This document shows, piece after piece, positions 6,234-8,161 of a DNA stretch of 8,161 nucleotides (the stretch's first letter is position 1; the number at the start of each line of letters is the position of its first letter). The notes below the pieces were generated by a model that had not been told where the DNA came from, did not search any database, and saw nothing but the letters and a program-made list of their open reading frames with translations. This DNA comes from DASQLQ01 sp035629935 (GTDB lineage Bacteria; Actinomycetota; CADDZG01; WHSQ01): NCBI GenBank assembly GCA_035629935.1, contig DASQLQ010000170.1:1-8161 (forward strand). Reading direction: 5' to 3'. Position numbers and translations under genes: made by a program.

Positions 6234-7282
6234 TACTGCAGTCCTTCGAGGTACTCGACCGCATCGTCGAACGTCGAGATGGGCACGATCTCGATGTCGT
6301 CGGCCACGGCCCTTGCTGCAGCGACATTGGCCTGCGGTGTGAGGAAGATCTCGGCCCCCTTGTGTTGCGCCCCGGCAACCTTCTGCTCGATGCCCCCGAT
6401 GGGCCCGACTCCGCCGTCGCAAGCGATCGTCCCTGTCCCGGCGATCCTTCGCCCAGAAGTCAGGTCCTCGGGCGTCAACCTGTCATAGAGGGCAAGCGAG
6501 AACATCAGGCCGGCGGAAGGCCCGGCGATCTCGCCGGTAGCGAACTCAACCTTCAGCCCAGCATCGAAGCGGTAGTTAACCGGCTCCATGCCGATGCCTA
6601 AGAAAGATGAGGTCGGGTCGTCAGGGTTCGCGATGGTTTTGAAACTAACGGTTCGTTCCTTTCCGTCTCTTCGCACAATGATGGTTATCTCGCCACCTAG
6701 ATCTACCGCGTCGACGGAACGACCTACGTCACAAGGGGTTTCGACGGGATCATTGTCGACCGACACGATCAGGTCACCCGGCTCCAAACGACCTCGCGCC
6801 GGCGAGTCCTCGAGGATGCCGGTGATGCGGGCGCCATCCCCATGCGGCTTGGCCAGTCCCAGCGCCGACAGTGCCACCTGTTGGGCGTACCTCTTGGACT
6901 CGACGATCTGTCGCCGCTGTTCCTTCTGCAACTCTTCGAGCGTGCTGCTCCCCGTCACTTCCTCCTGCATGACGATGCTCTTCTCTTCATCGACCAGACC
7001 GCTGACCATGTCGAACACCGTCACTTGCGTGTCGACGCTCACGGTCGTGAGGTACAAACTGCCTTCCGAGGAATACGAACGGGCACCAGAAACTTCGATG
7101 AGTTTCTCGACATCGCGCACCGGTCCGGGCAGATAAGCGAAGAAGATCGGGATCGGGACGAAGAAGGCCGCTGCGACGATGCCGATGCCCAGGATGACCG
7201 AGACGATCCACAGCCACGGGTTGACTCCCTTGACCGGTTCGATGCCGGGAGGGTCGGGAAGTGCCCACGAGTTCTGATCCAC
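6233..7282 (-). CDS. Membrane-anchored PDZ / Lon-like (S16) serine protease
   Basis: 349 residues. One hydrophobic helix at about 22-50 follows a short Pro-rich N-terminus, so the rest should lie outside the membrane. Residues 51-135 match the region upstream of PDZ in this family (GSLYLTTVSVDTQVTVFDMV). A PDZ domain spans about 135-225 (ITGILEDSPARGRLEPGDLIVSVDN). The C-terminal S16 protease domain (about 230-349) has the Ser-Lys dyad: Ser256 in EIAGPSAGLMFSLALYD and Lys301 in GVGPIGGIEQKVAGAQHKGA. Both are intact, so an active peptidase is expected. Relatives include the YlbL-type proteases of Firmicutes and the mycobacterial Rv3194c type. The start is GTG at 7282-7280; an in-frame TGA lies 18 nt upstream and no start codon lies between. 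The Shine-Dalgarno is poor. It follows mreB by 39 nt and overlaps the ATPase start by one base. Its substrate is unknown. Confidence 0.92.
   Translation of the reverse strand: MDQNSWALPDPPGIEPVKGVNPWLWIVSVILGIGIVAAAFFVPIPIFFAYLPGPVRDVEKLIEVSGARSYSSEGSLYLTTVSVDTQVTVFDMVSGLVDEEKSIVMQEEVTGSSTLEELQKEQRRQIVESKRYAQQVALSALGLAKPHGDGARITGILEDSPARGRLEPGDLIVSVDNDPVETPCDVGRSVDAVDLGGEITIIVRRDGKERTVSFKTIANPDDPTSSFLGIGMEPVNYRFDAGLKVEFATGEIAGPSAGLMFSLALYDRLTPEDLTSGRRIAGTGTIACDGGVGPIGGIEQKVAGAQHKGAEIFLTPQANVAAARAVADDIEIVPISTFDDAVEYLEGLQ
6242..6247 (-). promoter_or_regulatory. Ribosome binding site of the ABC ATPase
   Basis: GAAGGA on the minus strand, 8 nt before the ATG at 6233-6231, inside the 3' end of the protease gene. 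It supports the short ATPase start over the longer open frame reaching 6422. Confidence 0.6.
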
Positions 7283-7321
7283 AGACTTGGTTCTAACTCA
7301 GCTACAACTCGAGGAAGACGC

Positions 7322-8161
7322 TTAAGCGCCGACGAACATCGCTTTAAGGCTCTCGAACGACTCCAAGCAACGGCCCGCACCGAGCACGACCGCTTCCAAA
7401 GGCTGGGGCGTCACGTGTACAGGGACCTCGGCCTGCTGAGAGATGAGCATGTCAAGGCCGTGAAGCTGACCGCCACCGCCGGTGAGGGTCACTCCATGCG
7501 ACAGGACGTCCTGCACGAGATCGGGGGGCGAGGCACCGATGCACTCGATAACGGCGGCCACGATCGTCCGCACCTGCTCGGCTATCGCTTCGCGGATCTC
7601 TTCAGAGGTGATGGAGACGTTCTTAGGCAGGCCGGTCGCCAGGTCACGGCCCCGCAGCTCGGCCTTCTGCTCCTGTGCCATCGGGAAGGCCGATCCGATA
7701 GCGATCTTGATGCGTTCTGCAGTTCGCTCACCGATGGCGATCGTGTACTCACGTCGCACGTAGTTCTGGATCGCGGCGTCCAGGTCGAATCCACCGACGC
7801 GAACCGCCGTGTTCGTGACGATGCCCCCCATCGAGATCAGGGCCACCTCACTGGTGCCACCACCGATGTCCACGACCAGGTTCCCCAGAGGCTCGTGGAT
7901 CGGGAGTCCGGCCCCGATGGCCGCCGCGAGAGGTTCTTCGATCAGATAACAGGTCCGGGCCCCGGCCGAAAGTGTGGCTTCCTCGACGGCTCGTCGCTCG
8001 ACCTCTGTCAGCGCGCTCGGAACACACACCAGAACCTTGGGGCGCGCCAGGCGCGTCACTCCACCCTTCTGCAAGATGAGCCTGATGAGCTTTTCGGTTA
8101 CGTCGAAATCTGAGATCGCACCGGAACGGAGTGGACGCACAGCGACGATGTAGCCGGGCGT
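7322..8161 (-). CDS. mreB: Rod-shape determining protein MreB/Mbl (N-terminus outside window)
   Basis: 279 residues to the TAA at 7324-7322; the frame stays open to the window edge, so roughly the first 60-70 residues are missing compared with the usual length of about 340. The visible start TPGYIVAVRPLRSGAISDFDVTEK aligns with the MreB phosphate-1 flanking region. Further on are the conserved IEEPLAAAIGAG (75-84), the phosphate-2 loop VDIGGGTSEVALIS (97-110), RVGGFDLDAAI, IKIAIGSAFPM and the adenosine motif LTGGGGQLHGLD (226-237). MreB is an actin-like ATPase whose membrane-bound filaments direct elongation of the cell wall. It is not followed by mreC/mreD, which suggests either a second copy (Mbl-like) or a lineage with scattered mre genes. 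An internal GTG at 8140-8138 is not the start, because homology continues upstream of it. Confidence 0.94.
   Translation of the reverse strand, partial: TPGYIVAVRPLRSGAISDFDVTEKLIRLILQKGGVTRLARPKVLVCVPSALTEVERRAVEEATLSAGARTCYLIEEPLAAAIGAGLPIHEPLGNLVVDIGGGTSEVALISMGGIVTNTAVRVGGFDLDAAIQNYVRREYTIAIGERTAERIKIAIGSAFPMAQEQKAELRGRDLATGLPKNVSITSEEIREAIAEQVRTIVAAVIECIGASPPDLVQDVLSHGVTLTGGGGQLHGLDMLISQQAEVPVHVTPQPLEAVVLGAGRCLESFESLKAMFVGA

Noticed and set aside
6234..6422. Upstream extension of the ABC ATPase by 63 residues
   Set aside because: The extra residues are Arg/Gly/Cys-rich and overlap the S16 protease C-terminus in another frame; the ATG at 6233 has a Shine-Dalgarno and begins the normal ABC fold.
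5622..6488. Plus-strand open frame of 288 codons opposite the ABC ATPase
   Set aside because: Antisense to Walker A, signature and Walker B coding sequence; the product has no recognisable fold or motif.
6842..8113. Long plus-strand open frame (423 codons) antisense to mreB and the protease
   Set aside because: It lies opposite two genes with intact family motifs, and its product is His/Arg/Asp-rich with no recognisable domain, as expected for an antisense shadow in GC-rich DNA.
1..8161. CRISPR array, tRNA, rRNA, insertion sequence or prophage
   Set aside because: No regularly spaced repeats, RNA-gene signatures, transposase or integrase motifs, or terminal inverted repeats were seen; coding density is almost complete.

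Overview
The window looks like chromosomal DNA from a high-GC bacterium, most likely a deep-branching member of the Actinomycetota. The reasons are the GC-rich composition (roughly 60% by eye), the pairing of a UPF0182 membrane protein with a membrane-anchored PDZ/Lon-like (S16) protease, which as I recall are neighbours in mycobacteria, and the predicted lipoprotein signal without any outer-membrane machinery. The lineage is an inference. No rRNA, tRNA, CRISPR, IS element or phage gene was seen.

All seven genes lie on the minus strand, so transcription runs from high to low coordinates. In that order they are: an MreB/Mbl-type actin homologue (7322-8161, N-terminus outside the window); a PDZ-S16 protease (6233-7282); an ABC ATPase (5334-6233); an ABC-2 type permease (4573-5337); a large multidomain membrane histidine kinase (1735-4539); a FecR-domain predicted lipoprotein with an acidic Gly/Glu-rich tail (359-1609); and the first 110 residues of a UPF0182 protein (1-331). 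Spacings are 39 nt, -1 nt, -4 nt, 33 nt, 125 nt and 27 nt. The protease, ATPase and permease are translationally coupled. The only gap able to hold a sizeable internal promoter is 1610-1734, upstream of the FecR gene.

The theme is the cell envelope: a shape or cytoskeletal protein, a surface protease, an ABC exporter, a sensor kinase that combines a polytopic MASE3-like domain with an extracytoplasmic Cache-like domain, a surface lipoprotein, and a large membrane protein of unknown function. No response regulator or sigma factor is present, so the kinase output is not visible here. The most notable observations are the four-gene block separating the PDZ-S16 protease from UPF0182, the kinase-FecR lipoprotein neighbourhood, and a perfect 24-bp palindrome inside the kinase gene. 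I see nothing that proves a new system. A kinase/FecR/UPF0182 envelope-sensing module is the best hypothesis to test.
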